Source: Ruegeria sp. HKCCA6707 (GTDB lineage Bacteria; Pseudomonadota; Alphaproteobacteria; Rhodobacterales; Rhodobacteraceae). From it: a stretch of 64,000 nucleotides of DNA. The notes below the pieces were generated by a model. That model searched no databases, was not told where the DNA came from, and was given only the letters and a program-made list of their open reading frames with translations. The stretch is from the NCBI RefSeq assembly GCF_013033515.1, contig NZ_WQEG01000001.1:310001-374000 (forward strand), read 5' to 3'. A program made the translations under genes and the position numbers. This document shows positions 47,366 to 56,489 of the stretch, in pieces (within the stretch, counting starts at the first letter, position 1; each line of letters opens with the position of its first letter).

Positions 47366-48423
47366 GCGTTGCCTTGGGCGATCAGGTCGCGAGCGATCTT
47401 GCGGAACGCCTCGGCCTGCGCGCTTTCGGGTTTCGTCACCACAATCGGCGCACCGCCATCGGCGGCCAGACGGATGTCCAGATGCAGCGGGATTTCCCCC
47501 AGAAGCGGCACGCCCAAGGCCTGCGCCTCAGACGCGACGCCGCCATGGCCAAAGATATGTTCCTCATGCCCGCAATTGCTGCAAATATGGGTGGACATAT
47601 TCTCGATCATGCCAAGGATCGGTGTCTTGAGCTGGTTGAACATGTCGATCCCCTTGCGGGCATCGATCAGGGCCACATCCTGCGGTGTCGAGACAACTAT
47701 CGCGCCATCCACCTGGAACTTCTGGCTCAGCGTCAGTTGCACGTCTCCGGTTCCGGGCGGCAGGTCGACGATCAGAACGTCCAGAGCGCCCCATTGCACC
47801 TGCCCCATCATCTGTTGAAGTGCGCCCATCAGCATCGGGCCGCGCCAGACCACCGCCTGACCCTCGTTGGTCATCAGCCCCATCGACATCATGGTGACGC
47901 CGTGGTTGCGCAGCGGCAGGATCGTCTTGCCATCCGGGCTGGCCGGTCGGCCCGAGACGCCCAGCATCCGGGGTTGCGACGGCCCATAGACATCCGCATC
48001 CAGAAGGCCCACGCGGCGGCCTTCGGCTGCCAGCGCACATGCCAGGTTTGCCGACACGGTGGATTTGCCCACCCCGCCCTTGCCCGAGGCGACAGCGATA
48101 ATCCGGTCCACACCCGGCACCGCCTGGGGTCCGGTCTGCGACGGTTTGGGTTTGGGCTTGAGATCCGGCGGCGCTTTGTCGGAATGCGCGGTCAACATGG
48201 CCGAGACCTTGGAAACGCCGTCAACCATCTGCGCGGCCTGTTCAGCCGTGGCCCGCACCGGTTCCATCTTTTCGGCGTGTTTGGGATCAATCTCGAGCAC
48301 AAATCGCACCGTGTCACCATCCACGTTCAGCGCACGCACGACACCGGCGCTGACAATGTCCTGACCCGAGACCGGATCGGTGATCTTTTTGAGGTTCGCC
48401 AGAACCGCGTCACGGATGCTCAT
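47362..48423 (-). CDS. apbC: Mrp/NBP35 family P-loop Fe-S carrier (ApbC-like)
   Basis: The 353-residue protein has an N-terminal MIP18-like domain (about 1-85), a variable linker and an Mrp ATPase domain with deviant Walker A SGKGGVGKSTVSANLA, GPSQPRMLG and the paired cysteines of HICSNCGHEEHIFG that bridge a [4Fe-4S] cluster in the dimer. It delivers Fe-S clusters to target enzymes. Being beside a formate dehydrogenase region with more than six Fe-S sites, it may serve those proteins (inference). Confidence 0.9.
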   Translation of the reverse strand: MSIRDAVLANLKKITDPVSGQDIVSAGVVRALNVDGDTVRFVLEIDPKHAEKMEPVRATAEQAAQMVDGVSKVSAMLTAHSDKAPPDLKPKPKPSQTGPQAVPGVDRIIAVASGKGGVGKSTVSANLACALAAEGRRVGLLDADVYGPSQPRMLGVSGRPASPDGKTILPLRNHGVTMMSMGLMTNEGQAVVWRGPMLMGALQQMMGQVQWGALDVLIVDLPPGTGDVQLTLSQKFQVDGAIVVSTPQDVALIDARKGIDMFNQLKTPILGMIENMSTHICSNCGHEEHIFGHGGVASEAQALGVPLLGEIPLHLDIRLAADGGAPIVVTKPESAQAEAFRKIARDLIAQGNA

Positions 48424-48562
48424 GCGCCCTTCCCCTTGATCTGCCCCGTCTGGGGGGCTTTGCGTATCGACATAAACCCGTCGCCGCTCATTGCATGTCT
48501 CTCCGTCTTCTTCATTTTTCAGTTCATTTGACGCCTTGGCCCGCTGCCCGCTAGGCTAGACC

Positions 48563-49291
48563 ATGCGCTTTGTTCTCTTGTGCCTGAGCCTGACGCTCAC
48601 CGCCAGCCCTTCCTTGGGCCAGCAGGCGCTTGGGCTTGCCGCCCCAGAGGCGTTGGCAAACTCGGGCCTTTTGCAACATATCCTTCCGCGCTTCTCTCTC
48701 AAGACCGGGATCCGCGTTATTGCGGATGAGGCCGGAGAAATGTCGTTGAGCGCCGGGCCTAAGGGTGAACCCGTCTTTGCCCGCGACGGTGTGGTCTTCT
48801 ACCTCAGCATCACCGAGGATCCCAGGCAGGAACGGTTTCGCGACTGGCTGAGATCGGATATCGGCAAACGCACGGTCGAAAGCTTTACCCCCGATCAGGG
48901 AGCCCCCTTCAGTGCCAGTTTCGAAGTGGCGCAGGATCAGATCGAATTGGTGATCGATGGCAATGTGATTCTGGGCGAAGAGTTGTCGATGACGCATTGC
49001 GGACGCTGCCATGTGATCGGCCCCAAGAACCGGATGAACGGGTTGGGCTCGACCCCGTCTTTTGCGGTGCTGCGCGCGATGCCCAACTGGTCGGAACGGT
49101 TCGAGGCGTTCTTTGCCCTGAACCCGCACCCGTCTTTCACCCAGATCGAGGATGTCACGCCGCCTTTCGCCGCCGACCGCCCCTCGCCCATTCACCCGGT
49201 AGAGATGACGCTCGATGATCTCGAGGCGATCATCGCTTTTGTCTCGGTCATGGATGCGGCCGACCTTGGGGCCCCGCTGCAACTTCAGTGA
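48563..49291 (+). CDS. Periplasmic cytochrome c fused to a shrunken TupA-like binding domain
   Basis: The 242-residue protein has a signal peptide (about 1-19), a segment of about 90 residues resembling the two ends of a tungstate-binding protein (ANSGLLQHILPRFSLKTGI, then GEPVFARDGVVFYLS...RFRDWLRSDIGKRTVESF), and a C-terminal mono-haem domain with Cys146-Gly-Arg-Cys149-His150. The middle of the binding protein is missing. It probably carries electrons near the formate dehydrogenase. No ribosome site is evident before the ATG. It converges on the polyferredoxin gene with a 7-base overlap. Confidence 0.78.
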   Translation: MRFVLLCLSLTLTASPSLGQQALGLAAPEALANSGLLQHILPRFSLKTGIRVIADEAGEMSLSAGPKGEPVFARDGVVFYLSITEDPRQERFRDWLRSDIGKRTVESFTPDQGAPFSASFEVAQDQIELVIDGNVILGEELSMTHCGRCHVIGPKNRMNGLGSTPSFAVLRAMPNWSERFEAFFALNPHPSFTQIEDVTPPFAADRPSPIHPVEMTLDDLEAIIAFVSVMDAADLGAPLQLQ

Positions 49292-51240
49292 TCCTTGCGC
49301 TTTGAGAAATAGTCATCCGTCGTCACCACTTTGGGACGTGGCTTTGAGGCAAACGGATTGTCCTGACTGTGGAACTGCGCGTTCACGCGGCAATTGTCGC
49401 ACATCTGGATCATGCGCGCCTGATCCGAGCTGGCGAACATCGGATGCGAACCCGCCAGCTTGTCAATGATGCGTTCAACTGTGGATTTGACCCCAAACAA
49501 GGCCCCGCATTCAACGCAGGCATAGGGCTCTTCTTCATTGAGCACCCGTTGCGACAATGCGCCGTCGCTCAGGTCCAATTCGGGCACCAGGGTGATAGCC
49601 GTTTCCGGGCAAATGGTGCTGCACAGCCCGCATTGCAGGCAGGCATCCTGCTGGAAATTCAGCTGAGGTTTGTCGGGATTATCGATCAATGCTCCCGATG
49701 GGCAAAGCGATACGCAGCTGAGGCACAGGGTACAACTGTCAGTATCGACTGCAATCGCCCCATAGGGCGCGCCTTGCGGCAAGGGCAAAGGCGCCTCTGC
49801 CCCTGGGTTCAGCGCCTGTGCCGCCAGACGAGCGATTTGGCGTCGGTTGCCCAGAGGCAGCACCGGCTCTGCCAGCGGTTCGGGCACGTCTTGAGCATAA
49901 AGTGCATCCGACATCGCATCCGGGTCCTGAATGTCGATCAGACCCAGCTCGTCCGGCCCGGCGATGGCCTGCGCCAGCTCAAGCTCGCGATCCAGTGCAG
50001 CGCGCTCGGTTTTCGGCGAGACCAGAATATCGACACGTGCAAAGCCATGCGCCAGACCGGCCAACATCTCTGCGTGGCCAAAGCCCGAGACCACGCTTAG
50101 TTCGAAGGGAATGACATCGGCAGGCAGGCCCCGACCGAACCGGGCGGCAAGCCGCATCATCTCGGCCCCATGACCGTCATGGACCAAAAGGCGTGGCGCA
50201 TGTCCCCCGGCCTTGCGGTAGGCCCGCGCCAAGACACCCATACGTGACAGTACAGCCGCGACGGGCGGATCCTCATAAGTGATGGCGGTCGAGGGGCAGA
50301 GCGCAGCGCAGGACCCACACCCGGCGCAGGTCATCGGGTCGATCTGAACATGCTCACCCGCCGGGGTGATCGCCCCGGTTGGGCAGATATCCAAACAGTT
50401 GGAACACCCAGTCTGCTCGGCCCGTGAATGGGCACAAAGCGCTTCGTCCAGCCTGACATAAAGCGGTTTTTCGAACGTGCCGACCAGTTGCATGGCCTCC
50501 AGCGCAAGCCGGGTCACGGCTATCGGGTCTTTGGGATCTGCCCGCAAATACCCTTCGCGCTTTTCGGGGGCCGCAACCAAAGCGGTGCCGCCGGTAAGAT
50601 CGACTACGATGTCACATCGCGACACGGCCCCGTCCCGCGCTGGGCTCCAGCCAAAGGCGCCGCGACCGCCCGGTTCTAGCTGCTGCAGCTGGTCCAGCCG
50701 CAAGCTAAATCCACCCAACGCCCCACTGACGCTGCGCAGCTGACCGCGCACGACGTCATAGGCTCGGCTGAGCGGGTCCTCATCATCGGTGACCACCACA
50801 GTCACCGCCAGGGTATCTGAAAGCAAAGCCGCCAGATCATAGGCAGCGGCTCCGGGGCCTATGATGCAGCAAGTGCCCTCGCTGATCACATCCACACTTG
50901 GGATCACGGGTTGAGACACCAACGCCTCGGCCGCAAGCGCCGCCATCTTGGGCCCCGCATCGCCTCCCTGCTCGGACCAGCCGGCCCGGTCGCGCAGATC
51001 GACGAAACCGGGCTGTTCAACCCCAAGATCCTCGGCCAAATCGCGGAACACCTCTGTTTCCTGACCGCATGCGACAACCACCTGGCCTTCAGATTGCATC
51101 ATTTGAGCCGCCGCTTCCAATTGGCGGGTACAGAGCGCGGTGTAGACTTTGGAACAAGCTGCATCGCAGGCCCCGGAAATACTGTCAGCCTTAACGGCCT
51201 GCGTCCCTCCGCAATCACACAGAAGTATCTTGGCGGTCAT
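49285..51240 (-). CDS. Polyferredoxin, formate-dehydrogenase-associated 4Fe-4S protein
   Basis: The 651-residue soluble protein has four ferredoxin-like clusters: CSNCLDICP and CAGCGSCAALCP (about 280-315), and CTLCLSCVSLCP and CLQCGLCSTICP (about 505-550). The first lacks one cysteine spacing of the standard motif. A C-terminal CVEC...CDNC pair (about 590-630) may bind a metal. Between them is a Rossmann-like part. Homologues lie beside DUF3305/DUF3306/TorD/fdh genes in many proteobacteria and may supply electrons or assist FdhA maturation; the role is unproven. It is divergent from the fdh operon. Confidence 0.85.
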   Translation of the reverse strand: MTAKILLCDCGGTQAVKADSISGACDAACSKVYTALCTRQLEAAAQMMQSEGQVVVACGQETEVFRDLAEDLGVEQPGFVDLRDRAGWSEQGGDAGPKMAALAAEALVSQPVIPSVDVISEGTCCIIGPGAAAYDLAALLSDTLAVTVVVTDDEDPLSRAYDVVRGQLRSVSGALGGFSLRLDQLQQLEPGGRGAFGWSPARDGAVSRCDIVVDLTGGTALVAAPEKREGYLRADPKDPIAVTRLALEAMQLVGTFEKPLYVRLDEALCAHSRAEQTGCSNCLDICPTGAITPAGEHVQIDPMTCAGCGSCAALCPSTAITYEDPPVAAVLSRMGVLARAYRKAGGHAPRLLVHDGHGAEMMRLAARFGRGLPADVIPFELSVVSGFGHAEMLAGLAHGFARVDILVSPKTERAALDRELELAQAIAGPDELGLIDIQDPDAMSDALYAQDVPEPLAEPVLPLGNRRQIARLAAQALNPGAEAPLPLPQGAPYGAIAVDTDSCTLCLSCVSLCPSGALIDNPDKPQLNFQQDACLQCGLCSTICPETAITLVPELDLSDGALSQRVLNEEEPYACVECGALFGVKSTVERIIDKLAGSHPMFASSDQARMIQMCDNCRVNAQFHSQDNPFASKPRPKVVTTDDYFSKRKDH

Positions 51241-51452
51241 CCATTCCTCCCCGACTGAACCCCGGCTTTGCTACCTTAGACGTAATCCAGAGGCTGGCAA
51301 TGCAAAGCAGTTCGCAGCGGATAAAATGCGGATCGATACGCGCGGATCTGGTTCGATGAATTTGAGATGAGACTTTTTCGACAACGCCGCGGTCAGATGC
51401 GCAAAGTTTTCTTGGCAGAACGCTACTTTATGTATCATAGTGGGAGACAGAG

Positions 51453-52040
51453 GTGGCAGGGGAGAGCCGTCTCGGGGAGGAATTGTTGGCTAGGGCCGCA
51501 AACCAGATTGAAATGCCAGTTGGCGTCGTCGTGCGCAAAACACCCGGAGTTACACGCTGGGCGAAGTGGAACTGGCGGGCTGTCGCTGCTTTACCCGGCG
51601 CGGGACCCGCAGATTGGGTCGAGATGCGCCGTGAAGGTGACGCGGTTGAATACCACGCGGCCACGTTGACGCTGACCCTTTGGGCGGACGAGACCGAGGC
51701 CTACCGTGTTAATCTGTCCGATAGCCAACCCTCGCTCTATCTGGTGTTGCGAGACGAGTTGAAGGGCGACACACCGCTAAATACCGTTCTGATCACAGCC
51801 TCGCCCTATGAGGGTCAGGACTATGCCGATACCGGTGAAGAGATCGTTGAGAAGATCCCGATGACCGAAGGATTGATTGCCTGGCTGCGGGATTTCACGC
51901 TCGAACATCACCGCGACGAGGTATTTGTCAAACGCCGCCGCGACAAGAAACGTGTTGATCTTGTGGAAGACGGCAAAGGCGACGCGCGGATCCGCCAGGC
52001 CTCGGATGTGTATCGCGCACCGCGCAGGGTGATGCAATGA
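51453..52040 (+). CDS. DUF3305 domain protein of the formate dehydrogenase cluster
   Basis: The 195-residue protein contains DUF3305 (about 20-160): MPVGVVVRKTPGVTRWAKWNW near the N-terminus and LVLRDE...VLITASPYEGQDY. It is a conserved companion of fdh operons with no biochemical role assigned; accessory or maturation function is likely. The start is uncertain: I take the GTG at 51453 with GGGAG six bases upstream, but the ATG at 51513 fits the domain edge. It overlaps DUF3306 by four bases. Confidence 0.78.
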   Translation: MAGESRLGEELLARAANQIEMPVGVVVRKTPGVTRWAKWNWRAVAALPGAGPADWVEMRREGDAVEYHAATLTLTLWADETEAYRVNLSDSQPSLYLVLRDELKGDTPLNTVLITASPYEGQDYADTGEEIVEKIPMTEGLIAWLRDFTLEHHRDEVFVKRRRDKKRVDLVEDGKGDARIRQASDVYRAPRRVMQ

Positions 52041-52630
52041 GCAGGCCTGGCGATTTCTGGTCTCGCCGCAAGGCTGCCGTTGAGGCCGAAGCCAAAGCCG
52101 AAGCGCTGGTCGCGGAACATCAGATTGTCGCTGAACAGCATGCCGAGTTGGAGGACAAAACCGACGCCGAGATATTGGCCGAGTTCGACCTGCCTGACCC
52201 GGATGCGCTTCAACCGGGCGATGATGTGTCGGGCTTCATGGCCAAAGCTGTACCTGACCGCCTGCGTCGCCGTGCGCTGCGCAGGTTGTGGCGGCTCAAT
52301 CCCGTATTGGCCAATGTGGATGGGCTGATTGATTACGGCGAGGACTATACCGATGCGGCCTGTGTGATCGAAAACCTGCAGACCGCCTATCAGGTTGGCA
52401 AAGGCATGATGGCCCATGTCGAGGCCTTGGCGGCGCAAGCCGAAGCGGATGCAGAAGCAACGGAAGAACCGGAAGAGGCCGCGCCAGAGCCCGAAGCCGA
52501 CCCCCTTTCCGAACCTGTTGTGATGGCTGATACCGGAGAGCCTGAGATCGAAGAGCCCGAGGCTGACCTGCCCCCTGCCCCGCGCCGCATGACGTTTGAA
52601 TTTGAAGGACAACCGCATGACCGCACCTGA
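52037..52630 (+). CDS. DUF3306 domain protein of the formate dehydrogenase cluster
   Basis: The 197-residue protein has a DUF3306 part (about 1-120), with FWSRRKAAVEAEAKAEAL at the start and RRRALRRLWRLNPVLANVDGLIDYGEDYTDAA in the middle, then a Glu/Pro/Ala-rich low-complexity tail (about 140-190). The family always travels with DUF3305 and fdh genes; role unknown. Its start overlaps DUF3305 (ATGA) and its end overlaps the TorD gene by 14 bases. Confidence 0.8.
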   Translation: MSRPGDFWSRRKAAVEAEAKAEALVAEHQIVAEQHAELEDKTDAEILAEFDLPDPDALQPGDDVSGFMAKAVPDRLRRRALRRLWRLNPVLANVDGLIDYGEDYTDAACVIENLQTAYQVGKGMMAHVEALAAQAEADAEATEEPEEAAPEPEADPLSEPVVMADTGEPEIEEPEADLPPAPRRMTFEFEGQPHDRT

Positions 52631-53228
52631 CGCGCATATTCTGGACGTCTCACCCGAGGATCGCCTGCGCGCGGATTTCTATAACTTTTTGGGCTTGCTG
52701 CTGGCGGGACCACCAGACCAGCTGTTGCTGGATCAGATGGCAGGGCTCAGCGGTGACGACTCGGATCTGGGTCAGGCCATTCAGGCCATGGCGCGGGTGG
52801 CCAAGGTGACAAAACCCGCTGCTGCCGAACGTGAGTTCAACGCATTGTTCATCGGTCTGGGACGGGGCGAGTTGCTGCCATATGCTAGTTTCTATCTCAC
52901 TGGTTTTCTGAATGAAAAACCGCTGGCGCAGCTGCGCAATGACATGGCCGCGCGCGGGATTACCCGTGCGCCCAATGTGTATGAACCCGAAGACAATATC
53001 GCCTCGATGATGGAGATGATGGCCGGCATGATCGTCGGGCGCTTCGGCAAACCGGCATCGCTTGAGGATCAAAAGACGTTCTGGAGCAAACATATCGGCC
53101 CTTGGGCCGCGCATTTCTATTCGGATTTGGAAGGTGCCGAGAACTCGGTCCTCTATGCCTCGGTCGGGACTGCTGGCCGTGTGTTCATGGAGATCGAACG
53201 GGAAGCGTTCCGAATGACGGCGGCCTAG
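52617..53228 (+). CDS. TorD/DmsD family molecular chaperone for formate dehydrogenase
   Basis: The 203-residue all-helical protein fits TorD_DmsD_NarJ: ADFYNFLGLLLAGPPDQLL early, ANEF-like EREFNALFIGLGRGELLPYASFYLTGF, and PNVYEPEDNIASMMEMM with the E-P-x-D-x-x motif of the family. These chaperones bind the Tat signal of a molybdo-enzyme until its cofactor is inserted. FdhA with its Tat signal is encoded just downstream. The start lies inside the end of DUF3306. Confidence 0.88.
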   Translation: MTAPDAHILDVSPEDRLRADFYNFLGLLLAGPPDQLLLDQMAGLSGDDSDLGQAIQAMARVAKVTKPAAAEREFNALFIGLGRGELLPYASFYLTGFLNEKPLAQLRNDMAARGITRAPNVYEPEDNIASMMEMMAGMIVGRFGKPASLEDQKTFWSKHIGPWAAHFYSDLEGAENSVLYASVGTAGRVFMEIEREAFRMTAA

Positions 53229-53241
53229 CCCGCCATTCGCC

Positions 53242-53259
53242 GGTGCCCAGGTGGGCACC
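53242..53259 (+). other. Hairpin between TorD gene and Tat-peptide gene
   Basis: GGTGCCC (53242-53248) pairs with GGGCACC (53253-53259) around loop AGGT. There is no T-run, so it more likely stabilises or sets processing of the polycistronic mRNA than ends it. Confidence 0.45.
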
Positions 53260-53286
53260 AAATCGCAATTGGGACAGGAGGAGCCC

Positions 53287-53475
53287 ATGAGCAAGAAAAA
53301 GGAAGAAGGCGCCACGCGCCGCGACTTCCTGAAACTGGCCGGAACCGCAGCACCTGCTGCTGTTGCTGCCGCCAGCCTGACCGGTGAAGCCGAGGCAGCC
53401 GAGCTGCCGGTGGATGACACACGGATGCAGGATACAGCGCATACCCGCGCCTACATCGAAAGCACCCGGTTCTAG
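53287..53475 (+). CDS. Short Tat-signal protein of the formate dehydrogenase operon
   Basis: The 62-residue protein is nearly all signal: KEEGATRRDFLKLAGTAAPA contains the full Tat consensus RRDFLK, followed by an Ala-rich stretch and a tail of about 20 residues after EAEA. It belongs to a small family found just before fdhA in many genomes. A tiny folded passenger is improbable; it may help cofactor loading, act as a Tat companion or a subunit. AGGAGGAG precedes the ATG. Confidence 0.85.
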   Translation: MSKKKEEGATRRDFLKLAGTAAPAAVAAASLTGEAEAAELPVDDTRMQDTAHTRAYIESTRF

Positions 53476-53579
53476 GATCGGACGTTTTCACCCCGACGGA
53501 CGGTTGCGATTGGCCCTGATGTCGGCACCAGAAGTACCAAGCCAGCCGTGGCTGACACGGCGCGCAAGGGAGGAAACCA

Positions 53580-56474
53580 ATGCTTAGGAAAAAGACCAAC
53601 GGGGTTGCGAGACGCCCCCAGCGGACAAGTATCCTGTCCCAGATCGGCGAGAAAACCGTCGATCGCCGCGCATTTCTGCGTGGCTCGGGCCTGACGATCG
53701 GCGGCCTGGCCGCGATCAGCGCCACGGGTGGAACCGTGACGCAAGCCAGCGCCCAGACAGCGGCCAACGCCGCGGTCGAAAACATCAAATCCGTATGCAC
53801 CCACTGTTCCGTCGGCTGTACCGTTGTGGCCGAAGTGCAAAACGGCGTCTGGGTCGGGCAGGAACCCGGCTGGGACAGCCCGTTCAACCTGGGTGCACAT
53901 TGCGCCAAGGGGGCCTCGGTCCGCGAGCACGCCCATGGCGAACGCCGCCTGAAATACCCAATGAAAAAGGAAGGCGGAGAGTGGAAACGCATCAGCTGGG
54001 AACAGGCGATCGACGAGATCGGCGACGGCATGATGAATATCCGCGCCGAATCCGGGCCGGACAGCGTTTATTGGCTGGGCTCGGCCAAGCACAATAACGA
54101 ACAGGCCTATCTGTTCCGCAAATTCGCCGCCTATTGGGGCACGAACAATGTGGACCATCAGGCCCGTATCTGCCACTCGACCACGGTTGCGGGTGTTGCG
54201 AATACATGGGGCTACGGCGCCATGACCAATTCGTATAACGACATCCATAACTCTCGGGCCATCTTCATCATCGGCGGCAACCCGGCCGAGGCGCATCCCG
54301 TCTCGCTGCTGCACGTTCTGCGCGCGAAAGAGCAGAACAATGCCCCCCTGATCGTCTGCGATCCGCGCTTTACGCGCACCGCGGCCCATGCGGACGAATA
54401 CGTGCGGTTCCGTCCCGGTACCGATGTCGCGCTGATCTGGGGTATCCTGTGGCACATTTTCGACAACGGCTGGGAGGACAAAGAGTTCATCCGCACCCGT
54501 GTCTGGGGTATGGATCAGATCCGCACCGAAGTCGCCAACTGGAACCCCGAAGAGACCGAGCGCGTAACCGGTGTTCCCGGCTCACAGCTCAAGCGCGTTG
54601 CCCGGACAATGGTAAACAACCGTCCCGGCACCGTGATCTGGTGTATGGGAGGAACCCAGCACACCAACGGCAACAACAACACCCGCGCCTACTGCGTGCT
54701 TCAGCTTGCGCTTGGCAACATGGGCACCTCGGGTGGTGGCACCAACATCTTCCGTGGCCATGACAACGTGCAGGGCGCGACGGACCTGGGTGTTCTGTCC
54801 CATACGCTGCCCGGCTATTACGGCCTGTCCGCAGGTGCCTGGGGCCATTGGAGCCGTGTCTGGGGTGAAGATCTGGATTGGCTGAAAGGTCAGTTCGCGA
54901 CGATCAAGGACAAGGAAGGGAAAGACAAACCTCTGATGAACGAGCGCGGCATTCCGGTGTCCCGCTGGATCGACGGGGTCCTGGAAGACCCGGCCAACAT
55001 GGATCAGGACAACAACGTCCGGGCCATGGTTCTTTGGGGCCACGCACCCAATTCGCAGACCCGGATGACGGAAATGAAGACGGCGATGGAGAAGCTGGAC
55101 ATGCTGGTCGTGATCGACCCGTATCCCACCGTCTCAGCTGTACTGCATGACCGCACTGACGGCGTCTACCTGTTGCCCGCTTGTACGCAGTTCGAAACCC
55201 GTGGCTCGGTCACGGCATCGAACCGGTCGCTGCAATGGCGCGACAAGGTAGTAGATCCGCTGTTCGAAAGCCTGCCGGATGAGGTCATCATGGCCAAGTT
55301 CGCAAACAAGTTTGGCTGGGCAGATCGGCTTTTCCGCAATATCGAGATGGAGGACGCTGAAACCCCGAATGTCGAAAGCATCACGCGTGAGTTCAACTCG
55401 GGGCTCTGGACGATCGGCTATACCGGCCAGTCGCCGGAACGGCTGAAAAGCCATATGGCCAACCAGCACACGTTCGACAGGACAACGCTGCAAGCCATCG
55501 GAGGCCCGAACGACGGTGAATATTACGGACTGCCCTGGCCTTGCTGGGGAACGCCGGAGATGGGTCATACAGGGACTCCAAACCTCTATGACATGTCCAA
55601 ACCGGTGGCCGAAGGCGGCCTGACCTTCCGTGCCCGTTTCGGGGTGGAACGCGATGGCGACAACCTGTTGGCCGACGGGGTCTATAGTGTCGGTTCGGAA
55701 ATTCAGGATGGATATCCTGAGTTTACGATGCAGATGCTGATGGATCTTGGCTGGGACGGTGATCTGACGGCCGAGGAACGCGCTGCAATCGACGCGGTTG
55801 CAGGGCCGGAAACCAACTGGAAGACCGACCTTTCGGGCGGCATCCAGAGGGTTGCGATCGCGCATGGCTGCGCACCGTTCGGAAATGCCAAAGCCCGCGC
55901 GGTTGTCTGGACCTTCCCGGATCCAATCCCGCTGCATCGCGAGCCGCTGTACACCAACCGGCGTGATTTGGTTGAGGATTACCCAACCTATGAAGACCGG
56001 CACGCCTATCGTCTTCCCACGCTCTATGCGTCGATCCAAAAGAACGACTTTTCAAAGGATTATCCGATAATCCTCACGTCAGGTCGTTTGGTCGAGTATG
56101 AGGGTGGCGGCGACGAGACACGGTCGAACCCGTGGCTGGCCGAGTTGCAGCAGGACATGTTCGTCGAGATCAATCCCCGTGATGCCAACAACCTTGGCAT
56201 TCGCGACGGATCACAGGTCTGGGTCGAAGGTCCCGAAGGTGGCAAGGTTAAGGTAATGGCGATGCTGACCAACAGGGTTGGTGCGGGCGTGGCCTTCATG
56301 CCCTTCCACTTTGGTGGCCATTTCCAGGGCGAGGACCAGCGGCACAAATATCCCGCCGGTGCTGACCCTTACGTTCTGGGTGAAAGTACCAACACCGCCC
56401 AGACCTATGGCTATGATTCAGTGACCCAGATGCAAGAGACCAAAGCGACTCTTTGCAAGATCTGGGCAGCGTAA
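53580..56474 (+). CDS. fdhA: Formate dehydrogenase catalytic subunit FdhA (Mo/W-bis-MGD, Cys type)
   Basis: The 964-residue protein has a Tat signal (Arg29-Arg30, DRRAFLRG, and AISATGGTVTQASA), a [4Fe-4S] site Cys73/Cys76/Cys80/Cys108, and molybdopterin oxidoreductase domains with a C-terminal dinucleotide-binding domain (about 840-960). The metal ligand is Cys198 with neighbouring His199 (ARICHS) rather than selenocysteine, and no in-frame TGA occurs. It oxidises formate to CO2 in the periplasm, passing electrons to FdhB. GGAGG lies before the ATG. The nearby Tup transporter raises the possibility of tungsten. Confidence 0.93.
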   Translation: MLRKKTNGVARRPQRTSILSQIGEKTVDRRAFLRGSGLTIGGLAAISATGGTVTQASAQTAANAAVENIKSVCTHCSVGCTVVAEVQNGVWVGQEPGWDSPFNLGAHCAKGASVREHAHGERRLKYPMKKEGGEWKRISWEQAIDEIGDGMMNIRAESGPDSVYWLGSAKHNNEQAYLFRKFAAYWGTNNVDHQARICHSTTVAGVANTWGYGAMTNSYNDIHNSRAIFIIGGNPAEAHPVSLLHVLRAKEQNNAPLIVCDPRFTRTAAHADEYVRFRPGTDVALIWGILWHIFDNGWEDKEFIRTRVWGMDQIRTEVANWNPEETERVTGVPGSQLKRVARTMVNNRPGTVIWCMGGTQHTNGNNNTRAYCVLQLALGNMGTSGGGTNIFRGHDNVQGATDLGVLSHTLPGYYGLSAGAWGHWSRVWGEDLDWLKGQFATIKDKEGKDKPLMNERGIPVSRWIDGVLEDPANMDQDNNVRAMVLWGHAPNSQTRMTEMKTAMEKLDMLVVIDPYPTVSAVLHDRTDGVYLLPACTQFETRGSVTASNRSLQWRDKVVDPLFESLPDEVIMAKFANKFGWADRLFRNIEMEDAETPNVESITREFNSGLWTIGYTGQSPERLKSHMANQHTFDRTTLQAIGGPNDGEYYGLPWPCWGTPEMGHTGTPNLYDMSKPVAEGGLTFRARFGVERDGDNLLADGVYSVGSEIQDGYPEFTMQMLMDLGWDGDLTAEERAAIDAVAGPETNWKTDLSGGIQRVAIAHGCAPFGNAKARAVVWTFPDPIPLHREPLYTNRRDLVEDYPTYEDRHAYRLPTLYASIQKNDFSKDYPIILTSGRLVEYEGGGDETRSNPWLAELQQDMFVEINPRDANNLGIRDGSQVWVEGPEGGKVKVMAMLTNRVGAGVAFMPFHFGGHFQGEDQRHKYPAGADPYVLGESTNTAQTYGYDSVTQMQETKATLCKIWAA

Positions 56475-56489
56475 GGAGGAGAAGAGATA

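Noticed and set aside
48528-48557. TTGACG/TAGGCT promoter giving a leaderless cytochrome transcript
   Set aside because: The -10 matches the consensus at only three of six positions; the absence of a ribosome site is real but the promoter call is too weak.
49369-50100. 243-residue plus-strand open frame
   Set aside because: It is antisense to the polyferredoxin gene, whose cysteine motifs prove the minus-strand reading.
51400-51440. Possible sigma54 promoter upstream of DUF3305 (TTGGCA element)
   Set aside because: The GG to GC spacing does not fit the -24/-12 consensus, and as a sigma70 promoter the spacer is too short.
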